Shown here: positions 7,997 to 15,715 of the stretch, piece after piece
Position numbering within the stretch: position 1 is the stretch's first letter
How the letters are laid out: every line of letters starts with the position of its first letter
Source: Yinghuangia soli
Lineage (GTDB): Bacteria; Actinomycetota; Actinomycetes; Streptomycetales; Streptomycetaceae
NCBI RefSeq assembly: GCF_021502675.1
Contig: NZ_JAKFHA010000018.1
Span: 62,001-126,000 of the forward strand
Direction of reading: 5' to 3'
Length of the DNA stretch: 64,000 nucleotides
Notes under the pieces: model-generated
Seen by the model: the letters and a program-made list of their open reading frames with translations, nothing else
Databases searched by the model: none
Told to the model about the DNA's origin: nothing
Translations under genes and position numbers: made by a program

Positions 7997-8581
7997 GTGA
8001 CCGACGACGAGGACCTGATCCGTCGAGTGGCGGCGGCGTCCGCGCGGAGACGCGGTCTGCGTCCCCCGGTCTCGGCTGCGGAACTGGCTGAGGTCGAACA
8101 GGACCTGGGCTTCCCGGTGCACCCGCTGCTTGCCGCGCTCTATCGCACGGTCGGCAACGGCGGGTTCGGCCCGGCGGGCGGGCTGATGCCGCTCTTCGGT
8201 GGTCCGGAGCAGGGGCTTCCCGTGTCCGAGGGACGCAAACGGGTGCCGGAACCGTCTGTCGTAGGGCAGTACCTGAACAGCATTCCTCGGGATCCGGCCG
8301 ACACGTGGTGGCGGTGGCCCGAGGGAGTCGTGCCGGTGCTCGACTGGGGCTGTGCGATGTCCGCGTGCGTGGACTGCCGCAGTGGCGGAGGCACCGTGCT
8401 GCTCTTCGAGCCGAACGCGATCACCGGCGAGGACGTATCCGCGGCGTGGTTCCTTGACGCGGGCAGCCTCGCGGAGTGGTTGGAGACCTGGTTTGCCGGC
8501 CGTGGCTGGTACGACGACAAGGCCGAGGGCGGCCCCGGCCTCGCCTTCGAGCGCTGGCCGGACGCGCCTCGCCGCCTGTGA
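7997..8581 (+). CDS. SMI1/KNR4 (SUKH) family protein
   Basis: 194 residues. The N-terminal half carries the SUKH pattern: PPVSAAELAEVEQDLGFPVHPLLAALYRTVGNGGFGPAGGLMPLF. The second half has the usual WP..VVPVLDWGCAMSACVDC block and a C-terminal helix (SLAEWLETW). SUKH proteins are established immunity proteins against nuclease and other toxins of bacterial competition systems, but orphan copies are frequent. No toxin gene is adjacent. GTG 7997 is used; no strong ribosome site is visible. Confidence 0.85.
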   Translation: MTDDEDLIRRVAAASARRRGLRPPVSAAELAEVEQDLGFPVHPLLAALYRTVGNGGFGPAGGLMPLFGGPEQGLPVSEGRKRVPEPSVVGQYLNSIPRDPADTWWRWPEGVVPVLDWGCAMSACVDCRSGGGTVLLFEPNAITGEDVSAAWFLDAGSLAEWLETWFAGRGWYDDKAEGGPGLAFERWPDAPRRL

Positions 8582-8595
8582 GCGTCGGTCTGCCG

Positions 8596-9816
8596 TCAGC
8601 TTGCTGGGCGCGTCCGCAGGTTGCGGAAGAAGCGGCGGATGTCGGCGACCAGGACGTCCGGCTGCTCCATCGCTGCGAAGTGGCCGCCGTCCGGGTACTC
8701 CGTCCACTGCACGATGTGGTCGGTGCGGTCGGCGATGTGGCGCAGCGGGATGAAGTTGTCGTGCGCGAAGGCTGCGAGCGCGGTCGGGGCGGTGGACGGC
8801 TCCGGCGGCTGTCCCCAGTAGTCGGCGTGCGCGCGTTCGTAGTAGATGCGGGCGGAGGATCCCGCGGTGCCGGTCAGCCAGTAGAGCATCACGTTGGTGA
8901 GCATGTGGTCGCGGTCGACCGCGTCCTCGGGCCGGTCGCGCGAATCCGTCCATTCCTTGAACTTCTCGGCGATCCAGGCCAGTTGCCCGACCGGCGAGTC
9001 GGTGAGGCCGTACGCGAGGGTCTGGGGGCGGGTGGCCTGGATGTCGGCGTAGCCCTGCTTGTCGCGGGTCCAGGCGCGCATGCGTTCCCAGGATGCGCGC
9101 GTGCGGTCGCGTTCGGCCGGGGACAGGGCGGCGAGTTCGGCATCGGTCGGCTCGGCGGCCGCGGCGGCACCAGGCAGGAGGTTGAGGTGGACGCCGACGA
9201 CCCGGTCGGGGTGCGTACGCCCCATCTCGCGGGTGATCGCCGCACCCCAGTCGCCGCCCTGCACGCCGTACCGGGCGTAGCCGAGCCGCGCCATGAGCTC
9301 GTGGAACGCGGCCGCGACGCGCTTGAACTCCCACCCCGTCTCGCGAGTCGGCCCGGACAGTCCGAACCCCGGGATGCTGGGCAGCACCAGGTGGAACGCG
9401 TCGGCCGGATCGCCGCCGTGCGCCCGCGGATCGGTCAGCGGCCCGGCGACGGCCGCGAACTCGGCGAACGAGCCGGGCCAGCCGTGCGCCATGAGCAGCG
9501 GGGTGGCGTCCGGCTCAGGGGCGCGCAGGTGTGCGAAGTGCACGGTGGCGCCGTCGATGGTGGTGATGAACTGCGGCCACGCATTGAGTTGTGCTTCGGC
9601 GGCGCGCCAGTCGTAGGTGTGCCGCCAGTAGTGCGCGAGTTCGCGTACGTAGGCGAGCGGGATGCCGTACGCCCAGCCCACACCGGGCAACTCGTCCGGC
9701 CAGCGCGTGCGGTCGAGGCGGTCGTGCAGGTCGTCGAGGTCGGCCTGCGGCACCTCGAGCCGGAACGGACGCAGGGCTGTCGGGCGTCCGTGCGCTCCGC
9801 TCGCGATGTCGATCAT
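8596..9816 (-). CDS. Epoxide hydrolase (EHN domain, alpha/beta hydrolase fold)
   Basis: 406 residues. An epoxide-hydrolase N-terminal lid (residues ~15-125) precedes the alpha/beta-hydrolase core. HGWPGS is the oxyanion-hole motif, GGDWGA carries the Asp nucleophile and GGHFAAMEQ the catalytic His; tyrosines in the lid would activate the epoxide. It hydrolyses epoxides to diols in the cytoplasm; the natural substrate is unknown. A short 14-base convergent gap separates it from the SUKH gene. ATG 9816 is preceded by TACCAT and no ribosome site, indicating a leaderless message. Confidence 0.92.
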   Translation of the reverse strand: MIDIASGAHGRPTALRPFRLEVPQADLDDLHDRLDRTRWPDELPGVGWAYGIPLAYVRELAHYWRHTYDWRAAEAQLNAWPQFITTIDGATVHFAHLRAPEPDATPLLMAHGWPGSFAEFAAVAGPLTDPRAHGGDPADAFHLVLPSIPGFGLSGPTRETGWEFKRVAAAFHELMARLGYARYGVQGGDWGAAITREMGRTHPDRVVGVHLNLLPGAAAAAEPTDAELAALSPAERDRTRASWERMRAWTRDKQGYADIQATRPQTLAYGLTDSPVGQLAWIAEKFKEWTDSRDRPEDAVDRDHMLTNVMLYWLTGTAGSSARIYYERAHADYWGQPPEPSTAPTALAAFAHDNFIPLRHIADRTDHIVQWTEYPDGGHFAAMEQPDVLVADIRRFFRNLRTRPAS

Positions 9817-9830
9817 GGGTACGCATGGTA
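9817..9830 (-). promoter_or_regulatory. Leaderless -10 box (TACCAT) for the epoxide hydrolase gene
   Basis: On the minus strand TACCAT (9830-9825) is followed by 8 bases and then ATG 9816. No Shine-Dalgarno is present. Confidence 0.5.
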
Positions 9831-10046
9831 GGCCGTACCCACCGGAAGCACCCCAAAGCCCCGGGACCTTCGAGCCCGCGTGCTCCGCCGGCGATGGGGC
9901 CAGGGAGCGAGCCAGCCACGGTGTCGCTGCCCCGAAAGCCCACGTCGGTCTCGAAGCCCCACCTCAGCCGGACACGCCACCCTCCGGCAGACTCCTCCCA
10001 CACCCCGACACATGCCCCGACGCATGTCCCGACCCCGGAGACCGCC

Positions 10047-10835
10047 GTGCCGCTGGACCTCGACCGCGAAGCCCTCGCCGGGATCGCCGCCGCACAGCCC
10101 GATCCACTCGTCTTCGCAACGGTGTCCGGCGCGCACCTGTACGGGTTCCCCTCCCGCGACTCCGACATCGACCTGCGCGGAGCGCACCTGCTGCCGCTGT
10201 CCGAGCTGGTCGGGCTGCGCGAAGGCGAGCAGACCCGCGTGCGCATCTGGACCGCGGACGCACCCGACGGGGACCCGGCCGGCGTCGAGAACGACCTGGT
10301 CACCCACGACCTCGGGAAGTTCGTCCGCCTGCTTCTCCGCCGCAACGGGTACGTCCTCGAACAGCTCCTCTCACCACTCGTCGTGCACACCATCCCCGCA
10401 CACGCCGAACTGGTGGAGCTGGCCCCCGGCCTCGTGACCCGCCATCACGCGCACCACTACGCCGGCTTTGCGCGAACGCAGACCCGCCTGTACGAGCGGA
10501 CCGGCGAGCTGAAGCCGCTGCTGTACCCCTTCCGCGTCCTGCTCACCGGCATTTACCTCATGCGCAGCGGGGAAGTCGTCGCCGACCTCCCCGCTCTCGC
10601 CGCGATCTGCCCTGCCGAAGCACCCGCGTACGTCCCCGACCTCGTGGCGGCCAAGCGCGAAGCCGAGCACGGAAGCGCCCACGGGCTGGTCGCCCCGACC
10701 GTCGCTGGCACCGACATCGTCCGGCTGCATGCGGCACTCGACGCTGCGCAGGCCGTATCGGCGCTGCCGGCACGGCCGTCCGGACACGACGCCCTGCACG
10801 ACCTGCTCGTCCGCGCCCGGCTTTCGCGCGCCTGA
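10047..10835 (+). CDS. Nucleotidyltransferase of the RlaP/COG3541-like type
   Basis: 262 residues. The N-terminal motif SGAHLYGFPSRDSDIDLRGA matches the G-S/A-x-LYG-x-SDxDLRG signature of the Pol-beta subgroup that includes RlaP (RNA-ligase-associated) and YcgL-type predicted nucleotidyltransferases. A conserved helical region follows (KFVRLLLRRNGYVLEQLLSPL; HHYAGFARTQ; KPLLYPFRVLLTGIYLMRSG). No RNA ligase is adjacent. Start GTG 10047 is supported by GGAG six bases upstream. Third of four nucleotidyltransferases in the first 14 kb. Confidence 0.82.
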   Translation: MPLDLDREALAGIAAAQPDPLVFATVSGAHLYGFPSRDSDIDLRGAHLLPLSELVGLREGEQTRVRIWTADAPDGDPAGVENDLVTHDLGKFVRLLLRRNGYVLEQLLSPLVVHTIPAHAELVELAPGLVTRHHAHHYAGFARTQTRLYERTGELKPLLYPFRVLLTGIYLMRSGEVVADLPALAAICPAEAPAYVPDLVAAKREAEHGSAHGLVAPTVAGTDIVRLHAALDAAQAVSALPARPSGHDALHDLLVRARLSRA

Positions 10836-10924
10836 GCCGATAGTCGAGCCGATCGGCGGGGTGACCGTCGAGCCGGGCACCCCGGTGGCAAGGGCCGGTC
10901 AACGCGTCGGCCACGGAGCACCCG

Positions 10925-11419
10925 TCAGGCGAGCCCGTCTGCCGCCAGCCCCCTCAGCACGGCCTCTCCCACGGTCTGCACCGCGGACAGCGGGCGCAGC
11001 ATGACCGTCACCTCGCTGATCAGGCCGGCCTCGTCGAACTGCAGCAGGTCCATGCCGTGGATCTCCCGCCCGCCGACCGTCGCGCGGAAGATCAGCACCG
11101 CGGACGGGACGCCGTTCTCGCCCGACTCGCCCGACTCACCAGACGCGCCTGACGCGCCCGAGGTGTCCGGGGCCTCCGCGGACGGGCGCGACGTCGGCTC
11201 CACGTCCCCCTCGAGCTCGCCGATGTAGTGGAAGCCCTCGAACGTGCGCAGCAGCACGCCGAACAGCCCCAGCACCGCCGCCCGCCCCTCGAACGGGGTG
11301 AACTTCACCGGGCTGTAGAGCCGGACGTCCTCGGTGAACAGCTTCTCCAGGGCGGCCAGGTCGTGCTGGTCGACTGCAGCGCGGAACTGCTCGGCGCGGG
11401 CCATCTCCATCGCCTCCAT
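10925..11419 (-). CDS. NTF2/SnoaL-like protein
   Basis: About 164 residues with the NTF2-like cone fold (QFRAAVDQHDLAALEKLFTEDVRLYSPVKFTPFEGRAAVLGLF). Such proteins act as small-ring isomerases, cyclases or ligand binders. A Ser/Gly/Glu-rich loop of ~25 residues (SGASGASGESGESG) replaces the usual short turn and looks repeat-derived. ATG 11419 is used; an in-frame GTG lies at 11425. The start lies inside the dyad shared with the divergent PadR gene, so PadR should repress it. Confidence 0.75.
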   Translation of the reverse strand: MEAMEMARAEQFRAAVDQHDLAALEKLFTEDVRLYSPVKFTPFEGRAAVLGLFGVLLRTFEGFHYIGELEGDVEPTSRPSAEAPDTSGASGASGESGESGENGVPSAVLIFRATVGGREIHGMDLLQFDEAGLISEVTVMLRPLSAVQTVGEAVLRGLAADGLA

Positions 11420-11453
11420 ACTCACGGATCAGAATAGTCAGATCCTTGAGTAT
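11418..11453. promoter_or_regulatory. Probable PadR operator between divergent genes
   Basis: Near-perfect inverted repeat: left arm ATACTCACGGATC (11418-11430), right arm GATCCTTGAGTAT (11441-11453), separated by 10 bases, with one mismatch in 13. It covers the start of the NTF2-like gene and lies ~115 bases upstream of the PadR start. A site in this position could silence both directions at once. Confidence 0.7.
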
Positions 11454-11568
11454 CATGACCGCGTCGCACCGCAACAGAGCCACCGCGCCCACCACGCCCA
11501 CCGCGCCACCCGACACACCCCGGCCACCGTCACCCCGCAAGCGCACAACGGAGAGGGGCACCATCCCG

Positions 11569-12138
11569 ATGGCCCTGCGGCACGCCGTCCTGGCCGCCCT
11601 GCTCGACGCCGAACTCAGCGGCTACCAGCTCGCCAAGAACTTCGACGCGGGCGTCGCGAACTTCTGGCACGCACTCCCCCAGCAGGTCTACGCCGAACTC
11701 GCCCGCCTCGAAGCCGACGGACTCGTCAGCGGACGCGAGGTCGTCCAGGACACCCGCCCCAACAAGCGCATGTTCAAAGTCACCGACACCGGCATCGGCG
11801 AACTCCAGCGCTTCGCCGCCACCACCGCCAAGCCCACGTTCCTGCGCGAGGACCTCCTCGTCCAGGTCCAGGCCTGCGACCTCGTCGCCGCCGACGAGGT
11901 CATCGCCCGCCTCGACGAACGCGCCGCCTACGCCGCCGCCAAGGTCGAGCTCTTCGGCGGCCTCCTCGACCGGATCCGCGGCGACCGCACCGAGGCGGAA
12001 TTCCTGCAGCACAGCACCCGCATCGGCCCCTACCTCACCTGCCTCCGCGGCCTCGCCTACGAACAGGCCAACCGGGACTGGGCCCAACACTGCGCAGCGA
12101 TCCTCAGGGAAAGGCAGAAGAACCATGCCCGCGACTGA
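11569..12138 (+). CDS. PadR family transcriptional regulator
   Basis: 189 residues. Winged-helix PadR domain at the N-terminus (ALRHAVLAALLDAELSGYQLAKNFDAGVANFW, then QQVYAELARLEADGLVSGREVVQD and KRMFKVTDTGIGELQRF), followed by the C-terminal coiled-coil dimerisation domain. ATG 11569 follows GAGAGGGG by 10 bases; the frame is open further upstream but the family starts here. Its 3' end overlaps the SGNH hydrolase gene by 14 bases, so PadR, hydrolase and the divergent NTF2-like gene form one regulatory unit around the 11.4-kb dyad. Confidence 0.9.
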   Translation: MALRHAVLAALLDAELSGYQLAKNFDAGVANFWHALPQQVYAELARLEADGLVSGREVVQDTRPNKRMFKVTDTGIGELQRFAATTAKPTFLREDLLVQVQACDLVAADEVIARLDERAAYAAAKVELFGGLLDRIRGDRTEAEFLQHSTRIGPYLTCLRGLAYEQANRDWAQHCAAILRERQKNHARD

Positions 12139-12922
12139 ATACCTCCGCTACGTCGCCCTCGGCGACAGCCAGACCGAAGGACTCGGCGACGGGGACGACA
12201 CCACCGGCCTGCGCGGCTTCGCCGACCGCCTCGCGGAGCACCTCGCCGCGCACAGCCCCGGCCTGCAGTACGCCAACCTCGCCGTACGCGGACGCCTGGC
12301 CGGCCAGGTCCGCGAAGGGCAGCTCGACGCGGCCCTGGCGCTGCGCCCCGACCTGGCCAGCGTCGCGGCCGGCGTGAACGACCTGCTGCGCCCCGGCTTC
12401 GACGCCGACCAGGTCGCCGGGCACCTGGAGGCGATGTTCGCCGCGCTCACAGCGCAGGGCGCGCACGTCGTCACCGTGACCTTCCCGGACCCGGCGAACA
12501 TCACGCCGCTCGCCCGGCGCCTCAGCCCGCGCTGCGCCGCGCTCAACGAGCGGATACGCGAGGCCGCCGCCCGGCACGGCGTCACCGTCGCCGACACCGG
12601 CTCCCCGTCGATCACCGCCGACCCGCGGCTGTGGAGCGCCGACCGGCTGCACGCCAGCCCCCTCGGCCACGAACTCATCGCGGCCGCATTGGCCGACGCC
12701 CTGCGGCTGCCCGGCAGCTCCGACGCATGGACGCGCCCGCTGCCGCCGCCGGCCACCCCGTTCCCGACCGGCTGGCGCGCCGGCGCCGCCGAAGTCCGCT
12801 GGGCTGCCTCGTTCCTCGGCCCCTGGCTCGGCCGCCGCCTGCGCGGCCGCTCCTCCGGCGACGGCCGCACCGCGAAGCGCCCGGCACTCCTGCCGGTGGC
12901 CCCGATGCCCGAGGCGGCATAG
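12125..12922 (+). CDS. SGNH/GDSL-type esterase
   Basis: 265 residues. GDSQTEG (block I, catalytic Ser near residue 15), a block II Gly in AVRGR, GVND (block III) and DRLHAS (block V, Asp and His) give the full SGNH catalytic set. No signal peptide is visible, so the enzyme is cytoplasmic, unlike many secreted relatives. It hydrolyses an ester of unknown identity. The last ~45 residues are Arg/Pro-rich and probably disordered. Co-transcribed with PadR through a 14-base overlap. Confidence 0.9.
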   Translation: MPATEYLRYVALGDSQTEGLGDGDDTTGLRGFADRLAEHLAAHSPGLQYANLAVRGRLAGQVREGQLDAALALRPDLASVAAGVNDLLRPGFDADQVAGHLEAMFAALTAQGAHVVTVTFPDPANITPLARRLSPRCAALNERIREAAARHGVTVADTGSPSITADPRLWSADRLHASPLGHELIAAALADALRLPGSSDAWTRPLPPPATPFPTGWRAGAAEVRWAASFLGPWLGRRLRGRSSGDGRTAKRPALLPVAPMPEAA

Positions 12923-12983
12923 GCGAAGGGCCGGGACGCGGACCCGCGCCGAACCAGCCGAGCGCGTAGCCCAGGCACGGAAG

Positions 12984-13039
12984 AGCCCTGTGGGTCACGG
13001 CATCCCCGAACCGAGCGGGAGTCGACGTCCCACAGGGCT
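12984..13039. terminator. Inverted repeat in a convergent gap, candidate two-way terminator
   Basis: Perfect 11-bp arms AGCCCTGTGGG (12984-12994) and CCCACAGGGCT (13029-13039) with a 34-base loop lie between the converging SGNH and nucleotidyltransferase genes. There is no T-tract, as is usual in very GC-rich actinobacteria. The long loop makes a structured RNA an alternative. Confidence 0.5.
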
Positions 13040-13146
13040 TCGTGCGCAAAGCCCTGCCTCCACGCCGTTCGTACGCATGCCGGTCCCCGACGAAGATCGT
13101 GCGACACGCCCCGTGCCGCAGGGTGAACGAGGCGGAAGAGGCGGAT

Positions 13147-13959
13147 TCAGGGCCGGGGTGTCTTGTGTCCGTGGACGGCGATGTACTCCGCCGCCAGCCA
13201 CGGCCCGAGGTCTTCGACCAGCATGGTCAGGACAGCCGGATCGGACGACGGCGTGCGCGCGACGGCCGCAGCCCGGCGCATCTGGTCGGCGCGCTGCGGG
13301 TAGTAGCGGCCGAACACCTCGGCGGACCGGGCGAGGTCGCTGGTCCAGCCGCCCCAGCGCGGCATTACCAGGGTCAGGCCGGTCCGGACGATTCGGCGTG
13401 CGGCGCCGCGGCTGAGCGCGCGTCGGGCTGCGGGGGATTCGGCTGCGGCTGCCTGGGCGCGCCAGGGCGCGAGCGCGAGGCCCAGGTCGCCGTTGGTCTC
13501 GCGGGCCAGCAGGGCATCGGGGCGGTAGCGCGGCAACTCGGCGGCGAGGTCGGCGCCGAGCAGCGGGGTGCACAGGCAGGCGACGAACCAGCCCAGGTCG
13601 TGGCGTTCGAGGTCGCTGAGCAGCGTGCCGACGCCGAACAGGAGCACGCCGACTCCGTCGACCTGCGGAAAGGCGGCGTCGAGCGAGGATTCGAGCCCGT
13701 CGGCTTCCGCGCGGTCCGCCCGGGACGGCTCCGTGCGCAGTGCGAGGAGGAGGTCGAGGTCGGAGACCCCAGGGATCGCGGTCCCCCGGGGGATGCTGCC
13801 GTACAGGTACGCGCCGTGCAGCCGGTCGGACCCGAAGACCCGGGCGATGCGTACGCGGGCCGACGCGACCACCGGGGCGAACACCTCGGTCACCCGGTCG
13901 AGCGATCCCTCCCGGGCGATGAACCCCTCAGCGTCCAGGCCGGTCCCCGTCTCCGTCAC
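13147..13959 (-). CDS. Nucleotidyltransferase-domain protein
   Basis: 270 residues from GTG 13959 (an in-frame TTG at 13983 is the alternative). The Pol-beta motif GSIPRGTAIPGVSDLDLLL lies near residues 55-73, giving both catalytic aspartates. The rest is largely helical with a conserved-looking GWFVACLCTPLLGADLAAELPRY segment. Similar orphan proteins are common in streptomycetes; the target is unknown. Fourth member of the nucleotidyltransferase group in this window. Confidence 0.78.
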   Translation of the reverse strand: MTETGTGLDAEGFIAREGSLDRVTEVFAPVVASARVRIARVFGSDRLHGAYLYGSIPRGTAIPGVSDLDLLLALRTEPSRADRAEADGLESSLDAAFPQVDGVGVLLFGVGTLLSDLERHDLGWFVACLCTPLLGADLAAELPRYRPDALLARETNGDLGLALAPWRAQAAAAESPAARRALSRGAARRIVRTGLTLVMPRWGGWTSDLARSAEVFGRYYPQRADQMRRAAAVARTPSSDPAVLTMLVEDLGPWLAAEYIAVHGHKTPRP

Positions 13960-14032
13960 AGACGCAACTCTGCCCGCTCCCAAGCCCGTACGCGAGCAAG
14001 GCGACGCCTCCGTACCCGCGGGCGTACCGCCG

Positions 14033-14551
14033 TCAGCGCAGCGAGCCCGTCATCGGGCCGGCCGGGTCGGTGACAAAGCACGTCACGTTCCGGTCCCCGT
14101 CCATGAGCCATGCCGCTTCGCTCGGGTTGTAGAAACGCAGCGACAACTTCGCCGCCGCCGGGGACCCTTCGCCAAGGTACGCGGCGGCGCGCGCTGGGCA
14201 CTGCTCGCGGGCGAGCGTCCCCAGGGCCGCGCTGCCGGGGTAGGTGTCCCCGGTCGGCGGGGTGAGGATCGCGACGACCTCGGCGTCGTGCGGCCCGTCG
14301 CACGGAACCTTCCCCCGCGGCATGTCGGGGCCGCCCTGCGGGCCGCGGAGGAAGTCGAAGCAGTCGCCCGCATCGAAGCGCGGCACGGCCGTCACCTTCC
14401 GCATGTCTTCGAGCTCGTCGCCGGACGACGATCCGGACATGGCGACGACCACCGCGACAACAACACCCGCTATCGCGGCCGTCGCGATGCCGAGCACCAC
14501 GGGCGTACGGCGCCACCACGGGCGGACGGAAACAGGGGCGGGCGCTGCCAT
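14033..14551 (-). CDS. Septum-formation-like single-pass membrane protein
   Basis: 172 residues: a cytoplasmic Arg/Trp-rich start, one transmembrane helix (about residues 17-38) and an extracellular domain with the GDCFDF ... VPCDGPHDAEVV ... EQCPA ... VTCFV pattern. The four cysteines and the C-x-x-PH-D/E-V motif are typical of the Septum_form domain found in actinobacterial surface proteins. AGGAG precedes ATG 14551, and a TAGCTT -10-like box lies further upstream. Function is not established; a cell-surface or septal role is the family annotation. Confidence 0.72.
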   Translation of the reverse strand: MAAPAPVSVRPWWRRTPVVLGIATAAIAGVVVAVVVAMSGSSSGDELEDMRKVTAVPRFDAGDCFDFLRGPQGGPDMPRGKVPCDGPHDAEVVAILTPPTGDTYPGSAALGTLAREQCPARAAAYLGEGSPAAAKLSLRFYNPSEAAWLMDGDRNVTCFVTDPAGPMTGSLR

Positions 14552-14759
14552 GACCTGGAACTCCTGACGTACGGGGCCTGAAAGCTATCCCTCGGCGAAA
14601 ACCAGCCATCACCCGCCCCACTGATGAAAGGCGCGGCGCGCTGTCGGCGGAAGTACCGGCGGTTCACGTGCCCCTCACCACCCACGAGCCGCGGGAACGC
14701 CGAGTCCGGCGGCCGACGCGTCGGCGTGGGAGTCCCCGGCCGCATGCGGAGGCCCCGCC

Positions 14760-14794
14760 TATAGTGATCATCCGTTCGCACGGTGAGGGAGAAT
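14760..14794 (+). promoter_or_regulatory. TATAGT -10 box and ribosome site for the N-acetyltransferase gene
   Basis: TATAGT (14760-14765) is a near-consensus -10 hexamer about 30 bases before the ATG. GAGGGAG at 14785-14791 is the ribosome site. The divergent septum-formation-like gene starts 240 bases away. Confidence 0.55.
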
Positions 14795-15649
14795 ATGATC
14801 GACGTCGACGGGTATCTGGCCGCGCTGGGGATGGCCCGACCGACGGCCCCCACCGCCGAGGCGCTGTGGGCGCTGCACCGTGCGCAGGTGGAGCGAATCC
14901 CCTACGAGACCCTCGACAACCAACTCGAACGCCCGACGGGCATCAGCGCCGAGGAGTCCGTGGCCCGGATCCTGCGGGGGCGCGGCGGCTACTGCTTCCA
15001 CCTCAACGGGGCCTTCGCCGCGCTGCTCGCTGCCCTCGGCTACGACGTGACCCTGCACCGAGCCGGAGTCCAGGACGAGGTCGAGGACCCGGACGGCCCA
15101 GGCGGTGACCATCTCGCCCTCACCGTGGGGCTCGACGGCGAGCGGTGGCTGGTCGACACCGGGCTCGCCGGCGGCATCCACGAGCCGCTGCCGCTCCGCG
15201 AAGGAACGTACACCCAGGGGCCGTTCACGTACGCCATGGCGCCCTCGACGGTGGTTCCCGGCGGCTGGCGGTTCACCCACGACCCGCGGGGCGCCTTCAC
15301 CGCGATGGTCTTCGCGCCCGAGCCCGTGGACCTGTCCGCCTTCACCGCGAAGCACCTCCAGCTGTCCTCTTCCCCCGAGTCCGGGTTCGTCCGGGTCCTC
15401 CAGGTCCAGCTCCGCGATGCCAAGGGCGTGGACATGCTGCGCGGCTGCGTGCTGCGCCGAATCGACGCCGACGGCACGCACGAGCGGATCATCGACACGG
15501 CCGCGGAGTGGTACGACCTGCTCGCCGATGTGTTCCATCTGGACCTGGCCGACGTCGACACCCCCGCACGGGCCCGGCTGTGGCATCGCGTCCGCGCCGA
15601 ACACCAGGGCTGGGAAGCCGCGCGACAGCGCACGACCACCACACGCTGA
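14795..15649 (+). CDS. Arylamine N-acetyltransferase
   Basis: 284 residues. The catalytic triad is visible: Cys67 in RGGYCFHLNG, His106 in GGDHLALTV and Asp121 in WLVDTGLAGG. The enzyme transfers acetyl from acetyl-CoA to aromatic amines or hydrazines, or acts in amide-bond release in some antibiotic pathways. It is cytoplasmic and close to the usual 270-285 residue length. ATG 14795 follows GAGGGAG; an upstream GTG (14783) would add four residues. It stands alone between a divergent and a convergent gene, favouring a xenobiotic role over a biosynthetic one. Confidence 0.93.
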   Translation: MIDVDGYLAALGMARPTAPTAEALWALHRAQVERIPYETLDNQLERPTGISAEESVARILRGRGGYCFHLNGAFAALLAALGYDVTLHRAGVQDEVEDPDGPGGDHLALTVGLDGERWLVDTGLAGGIHEPLPLREGTYTQGPFTYAMAPSTVVPGGWRFTHDPRGAFTAMVFAPEPVDLSAFTAKHLQLSSSPESGFVRVLQVQLRDAKGVDMLRGCVLRRIDADGTHERIIDTAAEWYDLLADVFHLDLADVDTPARARLWHRVRAEHQGWEAARQRTTTTR

Positions 15650-15715
15650 CCGCAGGCGCGGGACGAACGTGACGGGCACGACGGGCACGACGGACTCGCC
15701 GCCCCCGGCCGCGCA

